Counted from the first letter of the stretch, positions 21,526 to 33,389 are shown. The stretch: 64,000 nt of DNA from Siphonodentalium dalli (GCA_032622095.1 CP136061.1:213744373-213808372), one strand, 5' to 3'. Translations and numbers: made by a program. Notes: a model not told the origin generated them from the letters alone.

Positions 21526-22267
21526 TTTAAAGTGCACAGTATCCCAGACACACCAGGGGTGCCCATCGCGATTTAGTTTTCGCTTCCGACTTATCTGTTT
21601 CTATCCGAAATACACTGCACCTGCGGCTATCTTTATCTATATTTGCGAATGTCTCTCTGTCTTATTGTGTTATGTAGCAATTCACGGAGACCATCTAGAT
21701 GGCACCAAGTGGGTCTAACAGGGGTAACGATTTACGAGGAAGATAATAGGGGAAGGGCAGCAAATGTTTTTGTCGCCGATTTCCACCAAACTTTTACTTT
21801 TAACGCATTGATAACAAATTGATACACATTATTCTCTTCAATTAATCTAATCGTGTGATTTAAATACGCCAAATTGGTGCCGTTTGGATGAGAGATGGCG
21901 GCGGGGGTGATGCAATAAATTTTATAAGAATTTGCTTAGTCACATATATAGTTTCTTCTGAGATAAAAGAAAACCCAATCAGTAGCACTGACTGAGAATA
22001 CTTAGCCGGCATATATATAGCACCATGGACAGGAGCACCTGGACAATTATTAAAACATCTGTATCTTCATGGAGATATGATAATCATTTGTCATAAAAAA
22101 TGTACTATATATTGACTTATACATCTCTATGTAAAACCCAATTGTAGTTTTGTTTATTTTTTGCGAAATAATTATGTGCTTACGATGTTCATGTTTTGAT
22201 CCCAATCTAAATATTTGCAACAAAAACACGTCATTTCCAACCACATCGACTTTATGGTTTAAAACAT
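21526..22267. other. No gene recognised
   Basis: No conserved coding motif or recognisable element. Confidence 0.4.
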
Positions 22268-22645
22268 TATATGTTGGAGTTTTCATCGAGTGTACATCAA
22301 GTTCTTCGGTTGTTGAAATTGTCCAACTGGTGGTCATTTCAGTTCACAAAAGTGTTACACTAAATAATGCATGGGTTGAAAATCAGATAATTAGAAGAAT
22401 TTGAACCTGTGTTTAGTTTTAAATGTCCAACTCAGGTTGTGTCCGGCATAACATTTATAATATTGACATAAGTATACGGTGGTATGACACACGAACACCC
22501 ACTGCCACATCCCCGTAAGTGCATGAGTGGATGAATTGCCCGACTAAGAGAACATATGAGCTTCGGATGTGGCCCGGTATGTTCGTGGATATATAGAAGA
22601 CGCATAACTATTTTATTGCGAATTGTTTTTTATCAGAATTATCAG
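22268..22645. repeat. Dispersed repeat R13 (copy 2)
   Basis: Colinear with 13545-13935, with a different insert after GTTTTCATCGAGTGTACATC. Confidence 0.75.
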
Positions 22646-24210
22646 TTTGCCATAGGATGCGCGAGATACCCCCCCCCCCCCCCCCCAGAAAAAGAAACAA
22701 CAAAAACATGCCTCTGATGGCAGATGCATGTAAGACGAAATTGCTTCCTATTATGGGGGCAAGATAAATCACTTAATATGTGGTATTGACTATGCCACTT
22801 TGTGACATGTTATACATGTGACATTGCTTATAATAACAGATTTACGAGTAAATTACAACTGCCATATTTTATATCAATTGATGCCGTTTGAATGTATTGT
22901 ATCAGCCGCGTGAATCGGTCATGATTGTATTGTGTTCATTTTAATGTCCCATAATGTATCGTACCGTGATATTCTGTGAAATCTTATAACATACAGATTG
23001 ACAGTTGACTATAGTGTTCATACTTATTTAAGCTATCAACACGAACATATATGTGTCAATTCTCGCATATCCAACAGCGGACGAAGATCTCGTCTTTTCG
23101 TTATCGGATTGAACTATTGTATAACAACATGCAATACGAATAACTGACAAACTTCGGACTATATATTTATTTGTGTAGCAAACATGTACCATACCGTACT
23201 ATAGTTACATTGTACAATTAAAACATATATAGACCAATACATGATTTATCCTGATGCGACTTATACGAAACCCCAAAAAATATATTGAACCCTTTTTATG
23301 CAATCCATTTATAAGTCGGAGAACGGTCAGACATAAAGCTCTCTGATAAACCCAATTCTGATAAGGCGAACGGATATCAGGTTTGCTACGGACGACAGCA
23401 TACATGTGTCTGTGATTAAGGCTGTATACGTTGTATCGCCTTTCTGAAGTCGCAAAGATTACTGCTGAGATCGACACGCGAACACTCTATTAAGTGGTAT
23501 GCACATTTACTGCACAGAAGATCCGGTGTTAGTGACATCTTGATCCGCGACTTGGACATCTATCTTGGCCGACAGCACCATATCGCGCGCATATAGAGCA
23601 AACGCAAAAAACACTATTGAAATAATTCGCTAATTGTTACATGGTTAGATCTGGAAGAAGCGCTTGACATCGGATGGGTAAATATTCCCACTGCGCATGA
23701 ACGTACACATACATGTATTATGACCGGCGTCTGTTCTACGACGATAAACACATATTCGCATATTAAATACATGAACATTTCTTTCTAATTCAATCCGGTG
23801 TTGGTGATACCTTCCGGGTTGGTGATATCATGTATACGGGTGTGTACACAACGTAGGACAAATACAGTCTATACCGGAGACCATTGCATCTTCGTAAACT
23901 ATGTGAATATATAAGGGCACTAACTACAATGTGCGTTTCACCCCCCCCCCCAATATTCCCATTACAGCCATTGCCATTCGGATACACACACCCTCTGCAC
24001 CGAAATATCGAAAATATTGATTTGTGAAACGCATACAACGAAGTACAACCAATGTCATTCCTTGATTCAAGAATGTTATTTTGAATGACATCCTGTTACA
24101 CATGTAATTTTATTATAAGTGAATTAAAGTATTTATTGTAAGTATATAAGACTATGTTTTTGTCACCGAACACAGTCTAGTCGGGGAACAAATCGCATCA
24201 CGTGAATGGG

Positions 24211-24831
24211 CAGTCTTATTAAAACCAGACCTAATTTTCATTACTTTCAACTTAGGTCTTGGGACATTGATGGCATAAATTATTTCAAACGGGAGAAATC
24301 CAACCAATACGCACCAGGCAATGCGTTGCTCGACCAATCAAGAACTGCCTGCAAATCCCATTACCTATTCAAATTAGTAATTATTCATACAAGCCCCGCC
24401 CAATAGTTCTAAAAATAAGTATTACCGAAGCGGAAATTCTAGATGAAAGCGATGCTACGCTAAAACAATGGAAGACTTTAGCGAAATAGAAATTTTCGAA
24501 ATTGCAATTAAGAACGTTTTAAAGAAACTTTGTATTGATTCGCTGAAACAAGAACAGGAGTTTATTCTGAGGAGTTTGTTGATAACCAGAAAAGCGGCGT
24601 TAGCCATTCTTCCTACCGGTTACGGCAAAACTGTTTGCCGCATCAAATAACTCCAATGATTGTTGCCGATTTGAAAAGTAAACATTCAGTTGCTATATTT
24701 GGAAACATGAATATTAATGAGCTATCGCCAGATGGGAATTCCCCGTTCATCGCGGAAATGAAATTTGGTACCGGTGTCTCTAGACTGAGAGTTGACTGTA
24801 AGGAAACATTGGTCTAGTTATTACTAGACTG
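24211..24831 (+). mobile_element. TIR transposon carrying a RecQ-type helicase fragment (copy 1)
   Basis: 621 bp. The ends are imperfect inverted repeats (CAGTCTTATTAAAACCAGAC and CAGTCTAGTAATAACTAGAC), bounded by a perfect 9-bp duplication GTGAATGGG at 24202-24210 and 24832-24840. Block A has one copy of this target (GTAAATGGG, 19848-19856) with nothing inserted. A 9-bp duplication suggests a Mutator-like or other element class; not resolved. The only recognisable coding content is the helicase fragment at 24468-24650. Confidence 0.8.
24468..24650 (+). pseudogene. RecQ-like DNA helicase N-terminal fragment
   Basis: 60 codons then a stop. SLKQEQEFILRSLL resembles the region before motif I, with a Q-motif-like Gln. 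AILPTGYGKT is a Walker A (motif I) for ATP binding in the RecQ branch of superfamily 2. The DEAH box and all later motifs are missing, so it cannot be an active helicase. It lies wholly inside the TIR element at 24211-24831, so it is either a remnant of the autonomous element's gene or captured host sequence. A second frame at 24635-24817 follows with no recognised domain. Confidence 0.75.
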
Positions 24832-25419
24832 GTGAATGGGGCGCTAAGTGACGGATCCGACATCTTCAATTTAACCTATACGATCCACCAGACGCGGGTT
24901 CGGGAATAACGTATCATTATATAAAGTATTCAGTTTACATATATACATCGTATCTTGGAAGTGGTCACATATCTGTTGCCGAGACGATATATCAAACTAG
25001 CCGCATAGACATGTTAGAACTTTTTGCTATACCATCCGCAATAATGTACATCACTTAGTACGTGGTACCATATTAAACTCGAGATTTCTCCATAAAATTC
25101 AAGTTAAGCGTTCAAGTATAATATAACTATTGTGGGAAATTAAGACACACCTGTTCCACTCAATATAATGGCAGGCACATGATATATACATATAAATATA
25201 CATATTGATTGGACGACACATGCGCAGGTCACTTAGTGCCTTTCATATCAGCAAATAATTGCACTCATACGAATACAGCTTGTACGATGACGACTGTGGG
25301 TATTGGTAGTCAAGAATATATATTTAGCATTTTAATGTTTTCCGTATCAAACAGATTGCATCAACGGGACACTAAGCAATACGCATCGGACTGGCAGAAT
25401 ACATCGTTGGGTGTAGAGA

Positions 25420-25805
25420 ATTGTTTAAACCTCCTAACACTGATTAACTCGCGTGTAAACAGTCCGCTTCAGCTGATCCAACAACCGCTCGATTTGGTTA
25501 GGCCGTTCCATCCTCGCCTTGATTTGGCCGAAAATCAGTGGCAACTTTAACTATGTGCGGCATGGCCTTGTCGTCCACCAACTCAAAGTGATCACCAACC
25601 AAATTTACAAGGGCAAGGACACGTGGTTGGGCCATGAGATCCACACTCTCGCGAGTACTAAGGTTAACTTATAGATTCACACCAGATCCGTTTTATGTAT
25701 ATCAGAACTGATCCCACCCCATACCATCATACTGCCGCCGCCAAATGGAACATGCTGGCGCCACACAACAATATGCTTCTTGCTCTCCATGTCGGCGCGT
25801 GTAAT
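25420..25805 (-). pseudogene. Tc1/mariner-type transposase fragment (copy 1)
   Basis: Minus-strand frames give VPFGGGSMMVWGGISSD, the conserved block before the second catalytic Asp region of Tc1-like DDE transposases. Then, in shifted frames, come an equivalent of the DNA-P-H region (DDKAMPHIV) and IERLLDQLKRTV, like the C-terminal NPIExxWxxLKR block. Several frameshifts and a missing N-terminus make it dead. It would have catalysed cut-and-paste transposition at TA. Confidence 0.75.
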
Positions 25806-26084
25806 CATCCTCAACATATAATTCGATAAACTGATATACATACTGTATATACATATACTCTGAAAAGACAATATCAAACTAATATTCATTTATTTATCGT
25901 TTTCATGTTTTTCAAATCGCGCTATTCTCCCATAGCAGGGGGAATAATAAAATGCTCTTAAATGTTCCTTGCCGAAGTAAAATGATATGCTAAAAAAACG
26001 AACACCAAAAGGAAACCCTTTAGCTTAACTTGACAAAGTAAAATTTGAGCAATGTTACCATGGATTGGCTTCTGTCATGCGTCC

Positions 26085-26540
26085 GCGTGTGTGTCAGTGT
26101 GTGGATAGACAATTGGTTTTTGGCGCACGCCACAGGCCACATCTCTCATCCGATTGTCACCAAACTGCATATGGAACTTCGTGGTGACCTCTATAGATGG
26201 TAGCCATTGCATTGTTCCGAAAATCGTTGAAAAACATGGCCGGCAGCAGCCAAATTTCATTACAAATGTGTATCCATCGGCACTCCCTGCAGCCCACATT
26301 TAATGGAGAAATGTTTTGAAAATTTACAGTCATGTTTATGATCACCTCTAGATGGGAGCTATCGAATATGAAATATTTTCGATCAAAACATGGCCGCCGG
26401 CAGCCATCTTTGATTTTACTCTTCGCATTACTAAATTCTTCGGCATGCAAACCCTACAATCAGCATTTTTCATCCTGTTGATATCGGTGTTGACACCAGA
26501 TTATTCAGTGTGATCTTTAGATTGGAGCTATAAATATTTT
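26085..26540. repeat. Diverged ~150-bp monomer array (first part)
   Basis: Each monomer has AGATGG, then a run to AAACATGGCCGBCRGCAGCCA and ATCGGCA or TTCGGCA. Monomers differ by 20-40% by eye. The same array recurs in copy 2 and continues to 29715. Confidence 0.7.
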
Positions 26541-26903
26541 TCTGTAGGACAAATACAGTCTATACCGGAGACCATTGCATCTTCGTAAACTATGTGAATA
26601 TATAAGGGCACTAACTACAATGTGCGTTTCACCCCCCCCCCCCCAATATTCCCATTACAGCCATTGCCATTCGGATACACACACCCTCTGCACCGAAATA
26701 TCGAAAATATTGATTTGTGAAACGCATACAACGAAGTACAACCAATGTCATTCCTTGATTCAAGAATGTTATTTTGAATGACATCCTGTTACACATGTAA
26801 TTTTATTATAAGTGAATTAAAGTATTTATTGTAAGTATATAAGACTATGTTTTTGTCACCGAACACAGTCTAGTCGGGGAACAAATCGCATCACGTGAAT
26901 GGG

Positions 26904-27524
26904 CAGTCTTATTAAAACCAGACCTAATTTTCATTACTTTCAACTTAGGTCTTGGGACATTGATGGCATAAATTATTTCAAACGGGAGAAATCCAACCAA
27001 TACGCACCAGGCAATGCGTTGCTCGACCAATCAAGAACTGCCTGCAAATCCCATTACCTATTCAAATTAGTAATTATTCATACAAGCCCCGCCCAATAGT
27101 TCTAAAAATAAGTATTACCGAAGCGGAAATTCTAGATGAAAGCGAGGCTACGCTAAAACAATGGAAGACTTTAGCGAAATAGAAATTTTCGAAATTGCAA
27201 TTAAGAACGTTTTAAAGAAACTTTGTATTGATTCGCTGAAACAAGAACAGGAGTTTATTCTGAGGAGTTTGTTGATAACCAGAAAAGCGGCGTTAGCCAT
27301 TCTTCCTACCGGTTACGGCAAAACTGTTTGCCGCATCAAATAACTCCAATGATTGTTGCCGATTTGAAAAGTAAACATTCAGTTGCTATATTTGGAAACA
27401 TGAATATTAATGAGCTATCGCCAGATGGGAATTCCCCGTTCATCGCGGAAATGAAATTTGGTACCGGTGTCTCTAGACTGAGAGTTGACTGTAAGGAAAC
27501 ATTGGTCTAGTTATTACTAGACTG
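26904..27524 (+). mobile_element. TIR transposon carrying a RecQ-type helicase fragment (copy 2)
   Basis: Copied with its 9-bp flanks as part of the tandem duplication; not an independent insertion. Confidence 0.8.
27161..27343 (+). pseudogene. RecQ-like DNA helicase N-terminal fragment (copy 2)
   Basis: Same protein sequence as 24468-24650, with the Walker A block and the early stop. Duplicated passively. Confidence 0.75.
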
Positions 27525-28112
27525 GTGAATGGGGCGCTAAGTGACGGATCCGACATCTTCAATTTAACCTATACGATCCACCAGACGCGGGTTCGGGAAT
27601 AACGTATCATTATATAAAGTATTCAGTTTACATATATACATCGTATCTTGGAAGTGGTCACATATCTGTTGCCGAGACGATATATCAAACTAGCCGCATA
27701 GACATGTTAGAACTTTTTGCTATACCATCCGCAATAATGTACATCACTTAGTACGTGGTACCATATTAAACTCGAGATTTCTCCATAAAATTCAAGTTAA
27801 GCGTTCAAGTATAATATAACTATTGTGGGAAATTAAGACACACCTGTTCCACTCAATATAATGGCAGGCACATGATATATACATATAAATATACATATTG
27901 ATTGGACGACACATGCGCAGGTCACTTAGTGCCTTTCATATCAGCAAATAATTGCACTCATACGAATACAGCTTGTACGATGACGACTGTGGGTATTGGT
28001 AGTCAAGAATATATATTTAGCATTTTAATGTTTTCCGTATCAAACAGATTGCATCAACGGGACACTAAGCAATACGCATCGGACTGGCAGAATACATCGT
28101 TGGGTGTAGAGA

Positions 28113-28498
28113 ATTGTTTAAACCTCCTAACACTGATTAACTCGCGTGTAAACAGTCCGCTTCAGCTGATCCAACAACCGCTCGATTTGGTTAGGCCGTT
28201 CCATCCTCGCCTTGATTTGGCCGAAAATCAGTGGCAACTTTAACTATGTGCGGCATGGCCTTGTCGTCCACCAACTCAAAGTGATCACCAACCAAATTTA
28301 CAAGGGCAAGGACACGTGGTTGGGCCATGAGATCCACACTCTCGCGAGTACTAAGGTTAACTTATAGATTCACACCAGATCCGTTTTATGTATATCAGAA
28401 CTGATCCCACCCCATACCATCATACTGCCGCCGCCAAATGGAACATGCTGGCGCCACACAACAATATGCTTCTTGCTCTCCATGTCGGCGCGTGTAAT
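28113..28498 (-). pseudogene. Tc1/mariner-type transposase fragment (copy 2)
   Basis: Same sequence as 25420-25805 within the second tandem copy. Confidence 0.75.
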
Positions 28499-28777
28499 CA
28501 TCCTCAACATATAATTCGATAAACTGATATACATACTGTATATACATATACTCTGAAAAGACAATATCAAACTAATATTCATTTATTTATCGTTTTCATG
28601 TTTTTCAAATCGCGCTATTCTCCCATAGCAGGGGGAATAATAAAATGCTCTTAAATGTTCCTTGCCGAAGTAAAATGATATGCTAAAAAAACGAACACCA
28701 AAAGGAAACCCTTTAGCTTAACTTGACAAAGTAAAATTTGAGCAATGTTACCATGGATTGGCTTCTGTCATGCGTCC

Positions 28778-29715
28778 GCGTGTGTGTCAGTGTGTGGATA
28801 GACAATTGGTTTTTGGCGCACGCCACAGGCCACATCTCTCATCCGATTGTCACCAAACTGCATATGGAACTTCGTGGTGACCTCTATAGATGGTAGCCAT
28901 TGCATTGTTCCGAAAATCGTTGAAAAACATGGCCGGCAGCAGCCAAATTTCATTACAAATGTGTATCCATCGGCACTCCCTGCAGCCCACATTTAATGGA
29001 GAAATGTTTTGAAAATTTACAGTCATGTTTATGATCACCTCTAGATGGGAGCTATCGAATATGAAATATTTTCGATCAAAACATGGCCGCCGGCAGCCAT
29101 CTTTGATTTTACTCTTCGCATTACTAAATTCTTCGGCATGCAAACCCTACAATCAGCATTTTTCATCCTGTTGATATCGGTGTTGACACCAGATTATTCA
29201 GTGTGATCTTTAGATTGGAGCTATAAATATTTTCCGAGTTTCGTTGAAAAACATGGCCGTCAGAGGTCATCTTGTATTTTACATTTGAATCCATCGGCAC
29301 ATGCTTCATCCTATATTTGTCGGAGAAATGTTTCAAAAATATACTGGCAAGTTTAGATTCAACACAAGATAAAAATAGCTATCGAATTTGAACGATTTTC
29401 GACCAAAACATGGCTGTCGACAGTCATCTTTAATTGTACTCTTTGCATGACTTTATTCGTCGGCACACCATACAGCCAATTTTTTTTAACCTAATTGATC
29501 CCAAGTTTCACGTGGATCTTCGGATGGCCTCTATAGATGGGAATTAGCGAATTTGACCGATTTTCAATAAAAACATGACCGCTGATATACCCATCTTGGA
29601 TTTTACCATTTGGATGATTAAATCTAGAGAGGATCATGCATGGGAGCTATCAATTTGTTTCGAATGTCGTCGAAAAACATGGCCTTCAGCGATCATATTG
29701 TTTAACGTTCCTTAT
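28778..29715. repeat. Diverged ~150-bp monomer array (continued)
   Basis: Six or so further monomers with AAACATGGCCGYCRGMGRTCA-type cores. The last ones grade into the tandem unit that starts near 29564. Confidence 0.7.
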
Positions 29716-29796
29716 TTGTAATTATTCCCATTAACCGCAATGCATAATATTATCTAAATTATCCCCGCTCCAAGTTGAGACTTTCAGGTCTTTTGG

Positions 29797-29912
29797 GGTT
29801 AGTCCGAGGGTTCAATAGCCCGAGGGTTCGATAGTCCGAATATTAGTCTAAAGCGGCACAGACCGCGGGTTCAATAGTCCGAGGTTTCGAAAATCCGACG
29901 TTATTACAGAAG
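29797..29912. repeat. Degenerate 16-bp repeat array (TTCGATAGTCCGAGGG), left 1
   Basis: Units such as TTCAATAGCCCGAGGG and TTCGATAGTCCGAATA, with a break. Similar in length and pattern to the TTCGCTATTCCGAAGG units at 17574-17685. Confidence 0.75.
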
Positions 29913-29932
29913 GAACAACGGGGATTTTAGGT

Positions 29933-30337
29933 GAATTGGTCATTGTCGCATGGTTTCGAGCACACCGAAACCCATGATATCTCAAACCTGCAAAAAGACA
30001 CACAGGGTGTCCCAAAACGTGCTAAAAGACACCCAGGATCTCAAAGTCTCCACAAACAACGGGAATTTATATTAGTCAGTCGTCTGCTATTTATTAACGC
30101 GGAAATGCGTTACCAGTCGTGCAGACTCAAAGCGGACGGTGTATATGCCCATTTAAATTCCGTTGATATTTCACTCAGATCACAAACAAATAATGATTAT
30201 AATAATATTAATAAATAGCAGACGACTAATATAAATTCCAATTGTTTGGTGAGCCTTTGAGATTCTGTGTGTCTTTTTGCACGTTTAGGACATCCTGGGT
30301 GTCATTTTGCTCGAAACCATGCGACAATGACCAATTC
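29933..30337. mobile_element. Foldback element, GAATTGGTCATTGTCGCATGG family (copy 1)
   Basis: Outer ends GAATTGGTCATTGTCGCATG and its complement. The arms also pair through AGACACCCAGG/CCTGGGTGTC and GTCGTCTGCTATTTATTAA. Non-coding. A diverged fragment of one arm lies at 46560-46652. Confidence 0.85.
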
Positions 30338-30613
30338 AACGGAATGTTATGTCACACTCCATGCAACTTTGGTCAACATTTTCAACAGCTGTAAGTCATT
30401 ATTTATATCCGGGTTGTAGAATCACAAACCTCAAATACAGATTCAATAAAAACGTTGCCGCTGCTATACCCATCTTGGATTTTACCATTTGCATGACTAA
30501 ATCTAGAGAGGATCATGGGAGCTATCAATTTGTTTCGAATGTCGCCGAAAAACATGGCCTTCAGCGATCATCTTATTTAACGTTCCTTATTTGAGACTTT
30601 CAGGTCTTTTGGG

Positions 30614-30742
30614 GTTAGTCCGATGGTTCAATAGCCCGAGGGTTCGATAGTCCGAGTATTAGTCTAAAGCGGCACAGACCGCGGGTTCAATAGTCCGAGG
30701 TTTCGATAGTCCGAGGGTTAGATAATCCGACGGTATTACAGA
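30614..30742. repeat. Degenerate 16-bp repeat array, left 2
   Basis: Copy of the array at 29797-29912 with two extra units (TTTCGATAGTCCGAGGG, TTAGATAATCCGACGG). Confidence 0.75.
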
Positions 30743-30764
30743 AGGAACAACGGGGATTTTAGGT

Positions 30765-31203
30765 GAATTGGTCATTGTCGCATGGTTTCGAGCACACAGA
30801 CACCCAGGATATCTCAAACCTGCAAAAAGACACACAGGGTGTCCCAAAACGTGCTAAAAGACACCCAGGATCTCAAAGTCTCCACAAACAACGGGAATTT
30901 ATATTAGTCAGTCGTCTGCTATTTATTAATGCGGAAATGCGCTGCCAGTCGTGCAGACTCAAAGCGGACGGTGTATATGCCCATTTAAATTCCGTTGATA
31001 TTTCACTCCGATCACAAACAAATAGTGATTATAATAATATTAATAAATAGCAGACGACTAATATAAATTCCAATTGTTTGGTGAGCCTTTGAGATTCTGG
31101 GTGTCTTTTTGCACGTTGATGACATCCTGCATGGGTGTCATTTTGCTCGTTTGAGAAATCCTGGGAGTATTTTTGCTCGAAACCATGCGACAATGACCAA
31201 TTC
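30765..31203. mobile_element. Foldback element, GAATTGGTCATTGTCGCATGG family (copy 2)
   Basis: Copied with the tandem unit. The right arm has an extra ~33-base partial repeat of the TTTTGCTCG segment. Confidence 0.85.
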
Positions 31204-31306
31204 AACGGAATGTTATGTCACACTCCCAACTTTGGTCAACATTTTCAACAGCTGTAAGTCATTATTTATATCCGGGTTGTAGAATCACAAACCTCAAATA
31301 CAGATT

Positions 31307-31684
31307 GCACGTATTCATATATGAAAGGTCAAATGCATAATGCAGTGATAATTGCACCTGTGTGCATGTGTATACGATCATAAACACTTAGGACATTTCA
31401 AACTGTTAAAACGTTGCCATGGGCGATGCAATGCGTGTATGACCGCGTTCCAATATAGGCCACCCACATTCTTGTCCCGTTGTTAAATACGCGTTTCGTG
31501 TGACAGATTCATGTTCAATTTCGCGCTAAATGAAATTAACTTATGGGAAAGCAAAGCGGCATCTCACAGATTACTTTTATCGAAGTCATTTTGCCTCCCT
31601 TGTGATGCATAATTGGACAAACGTGGAGACTTTTAACAGCCAACCAACACTAATTACACGTTGTGACCTATATACAGACTAGGT
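31307..31684. other. No gene recognised
   Basis: AT-rich spacer between the tandem units and the right-hand 16-bp array. Confidence 0.4.
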
Positions 31685-31857
31685 GTATAGCCGACTATCG
31701 AACCGTCGGACTATCGAACCATCGGATTATCGAACCCTCGGACTATTGAACCCCCAGACTATTAAACCCTCGGACAATCGAACCCTCGGACTATTGAAAT
31801 CTCAAACAATTGAACTCTCGTACTATCGATTGCTATGACTATTGAACCCTTGGACTA
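31685..31857. repeat. 16-bp repeat array, right, opposite strand
   Basis: About ten units of GGACTATCGAACCCTC, the reverse complement of the arrays at 29797 and 30614. The outermost unit (TTAGTCCAAGGGTTCAATAG on the other strand) matches the outermost left unit (TTAGTCCGAGGGTTCAATAG), so left and right arrays form inverted ends. Confidence 0.8.
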
Positions 31858-31859
31858 AC

Positions 31860-32795
31860 GTACTGCACCCATTTATTTCCGAGGCAAATCAGTCTGACTT
31901 AAATGAGTCTTTCTGAGTTGCATGTATTAGAGTGTGTACCATTATGTTACGTCAACGTATCCTCGTGAAAATAGGTTCATATTGAACCTAAATATTCATA
32001 TAGTTCATATTGGACTTATTTGATTTTGAAATAAGCCCATAATGAACTTATACCAGTTATTCAGTTTTATGGCGTGGGCCACAGTGAAAACACATCATAA
32101 AGAGCGCAAATCTGGTAAGTGGATTCAGGTTCACATCGAGCGTAATTCGGGTCAAATAGTGCCGATGTGGGCTTATATTTGTATATTTTTAAATAAAATG
32201 AATATATCGGAGCTTATTTTCATGAGAATAGGCTGGTTACGTACATAATTTATTAATTGGGGCATTTTGTTCACTAGAATGTCCACAACGAGAACAATAA
32301 CTGTTTAATCTGAAACCTAGAGTTTACGAGTATATATAGCTTCAAATGAAGATGACGCATTTGAAACTCCAAAGGAGCAATACTACCAGCCGACACTTAT
32401 ATACGCGCGTAGAAAATACTTGCTTCGCCGTTTTCGAAGATTTTAAGTTACATAACGAACCGAAGAATGACAATTTACGTCGATGAGGTTCCGACTAATC
32501 CTTGAGAAATAACCGTTTTTTGTACGATGGTGAAGGCACTGGCAATACATTATGCATAATAATTATACGCGTTCCCTCCTGACGAACACCGTGGTTTGTC
32601 TTATTCCATATGCGTTCTGATTGGATAAAGACCTTTATGAATAACCACCGACGATAGATCAACGAGAAACGGTTTGGGGTGTCTTACCGCCAGGTTAAAT
32701 GCCGGTGTTGTTCATCATCATAAACGTGGTACGAGTATTATCGCATATGTGATTAGTGAATATCCCATTATTATTATATTAAAGTTCACATTATA
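31860..32795. other. No gene; partial foldback relative at 31960-32110
   Basis: 31960-32110 matches one arm of the foldback element at 14436-15072 (GAAATAAGC, TTTTATGGCG, CACAGTGAAAACACA). The rest shows no recognisable feature. Confidence 0.5.
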
Positions 32796-32799
32796 GGCG

Positions 32800-33388
32800 G
32801 ATGTCAGTTTGAACATTTCCAACACTTGGTGTGCTTGGGGCAAGTCTGGATGCTAGAATTATGCAGTTTTGGGGTTTAGATTTCAATTGTTTTCCCCATC
32901 GAGACGAAGGGACAATCATGGTCCCTCAACGGTGGCCATCATTAACTGCTAATCGATTTTAAAAAAATCGAAGCCTTAGTTTTCCTGGAGTTAAACCAGA
33001 TACTTGGATTTTGTAATTTTCAGGTTCAGATTAAAAACATTTCGCACACCAGGGTCCTGGTCCTTCTCCGGTAGCCTGGCTATAACTGCTAATCAAATAA
33101 AGAAATACAAGTCTAGGCCTGAGTTTTCATTGAGGTATGCCTCTAGGCATAGGATTTGGCAGTATTCGGGATCAGATATCAGATTTCCTATTGGTCCTCC
33201 GTCACCGGTGGCCAGTTAAAGATCAATTAAAAAAACAAGGCATGTCAGGTGTCATGGAAATTCAAAGCCGGGAGGTGTGCAAATAGAATTATTCGAAACT
33301 GGGAGTTTGTCCCGGTGCAAGGCGGAGGGCTTCAGTTGGAAATTCCAAGGTGGAAACCGCCGTCAACAGAGACCCTCTAGCTACGTTA
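32800..33388. repeat. Dispersed repeat R21 (copy 2)
   Basis: Colinear with 21108-21525 and somewhat longer. It ends at CTCTAGCTACGT, directly beside the foldback MITE at 33390. Confidence 0.65.
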
Positions 33389-33389
33389 C

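Larger units (their letters stand above)
22670..24920. repeat. Duplicated block B (paralogue of 16705-19925)
   Basis: Carries the landmarks listed for block A in the same order. It lacks block A's two insertions but has its own, the TIR element at 24211-24831. Confidence 0.8.
23853..26540. repeat. 2.69-kb tandem duplication, copy 1
   Basis: Nearly identical to 26544-29233. Differences seen by eye are two bases in a poly-C run (11 against 13) and one substitution (GCGATGCTACG against GCGAGGCTACG). Copy 1 continues the block B paralogy on its left, so it sits in the original place. Confidence 0.95.
26544..29233. repeat. 2.69-kb tandem duplication, copy 2
   Basis: Direct repeat of 23853-26540 with three extra bases at the junction. 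Its right edge runs on into the original monomer array, so the duplication is strictly head to tail. It contains second copies of everything in copy 1. Confidence 0.95.
29564..30441. repeat. ~0.87-kb tandem duplication, unit 1
   Basis: From TTCAATAAAAAC to the stretch before the same motif at 30442. It contains a monomer of the 150-bp array, a 16-bp-repeat array and a foldback element. It has about 50 bases (near 29720-29778) that unit 2 lacks. Confidence 0.85.
30442..31306. repeat. ~0.87-kb tandem duplication, unit 2
   Basis: Direct repeat of 29564-30441 with scattered substitutions and indels. It is older than the 2.69-kb duplication, judging by divergence. Confidence 0.85.

Noticed and set aside
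24468-24817. Functional RecQ helicase gene
   Set aside because: Only the region up to Walker A is present, with an early stop; it lies inside a transposon and is duplicated passively.
25209-25550. 113-residue plus-strand frame
   Set aside because: It is antisense to the decayed Tc1-like transposase, which explains the coding-like composition.
29931-31050. Two matching 95-residue frames
   Set aside because: They run through a foldback element's left arm and are duplicated with it; no domain and no codon conservation.
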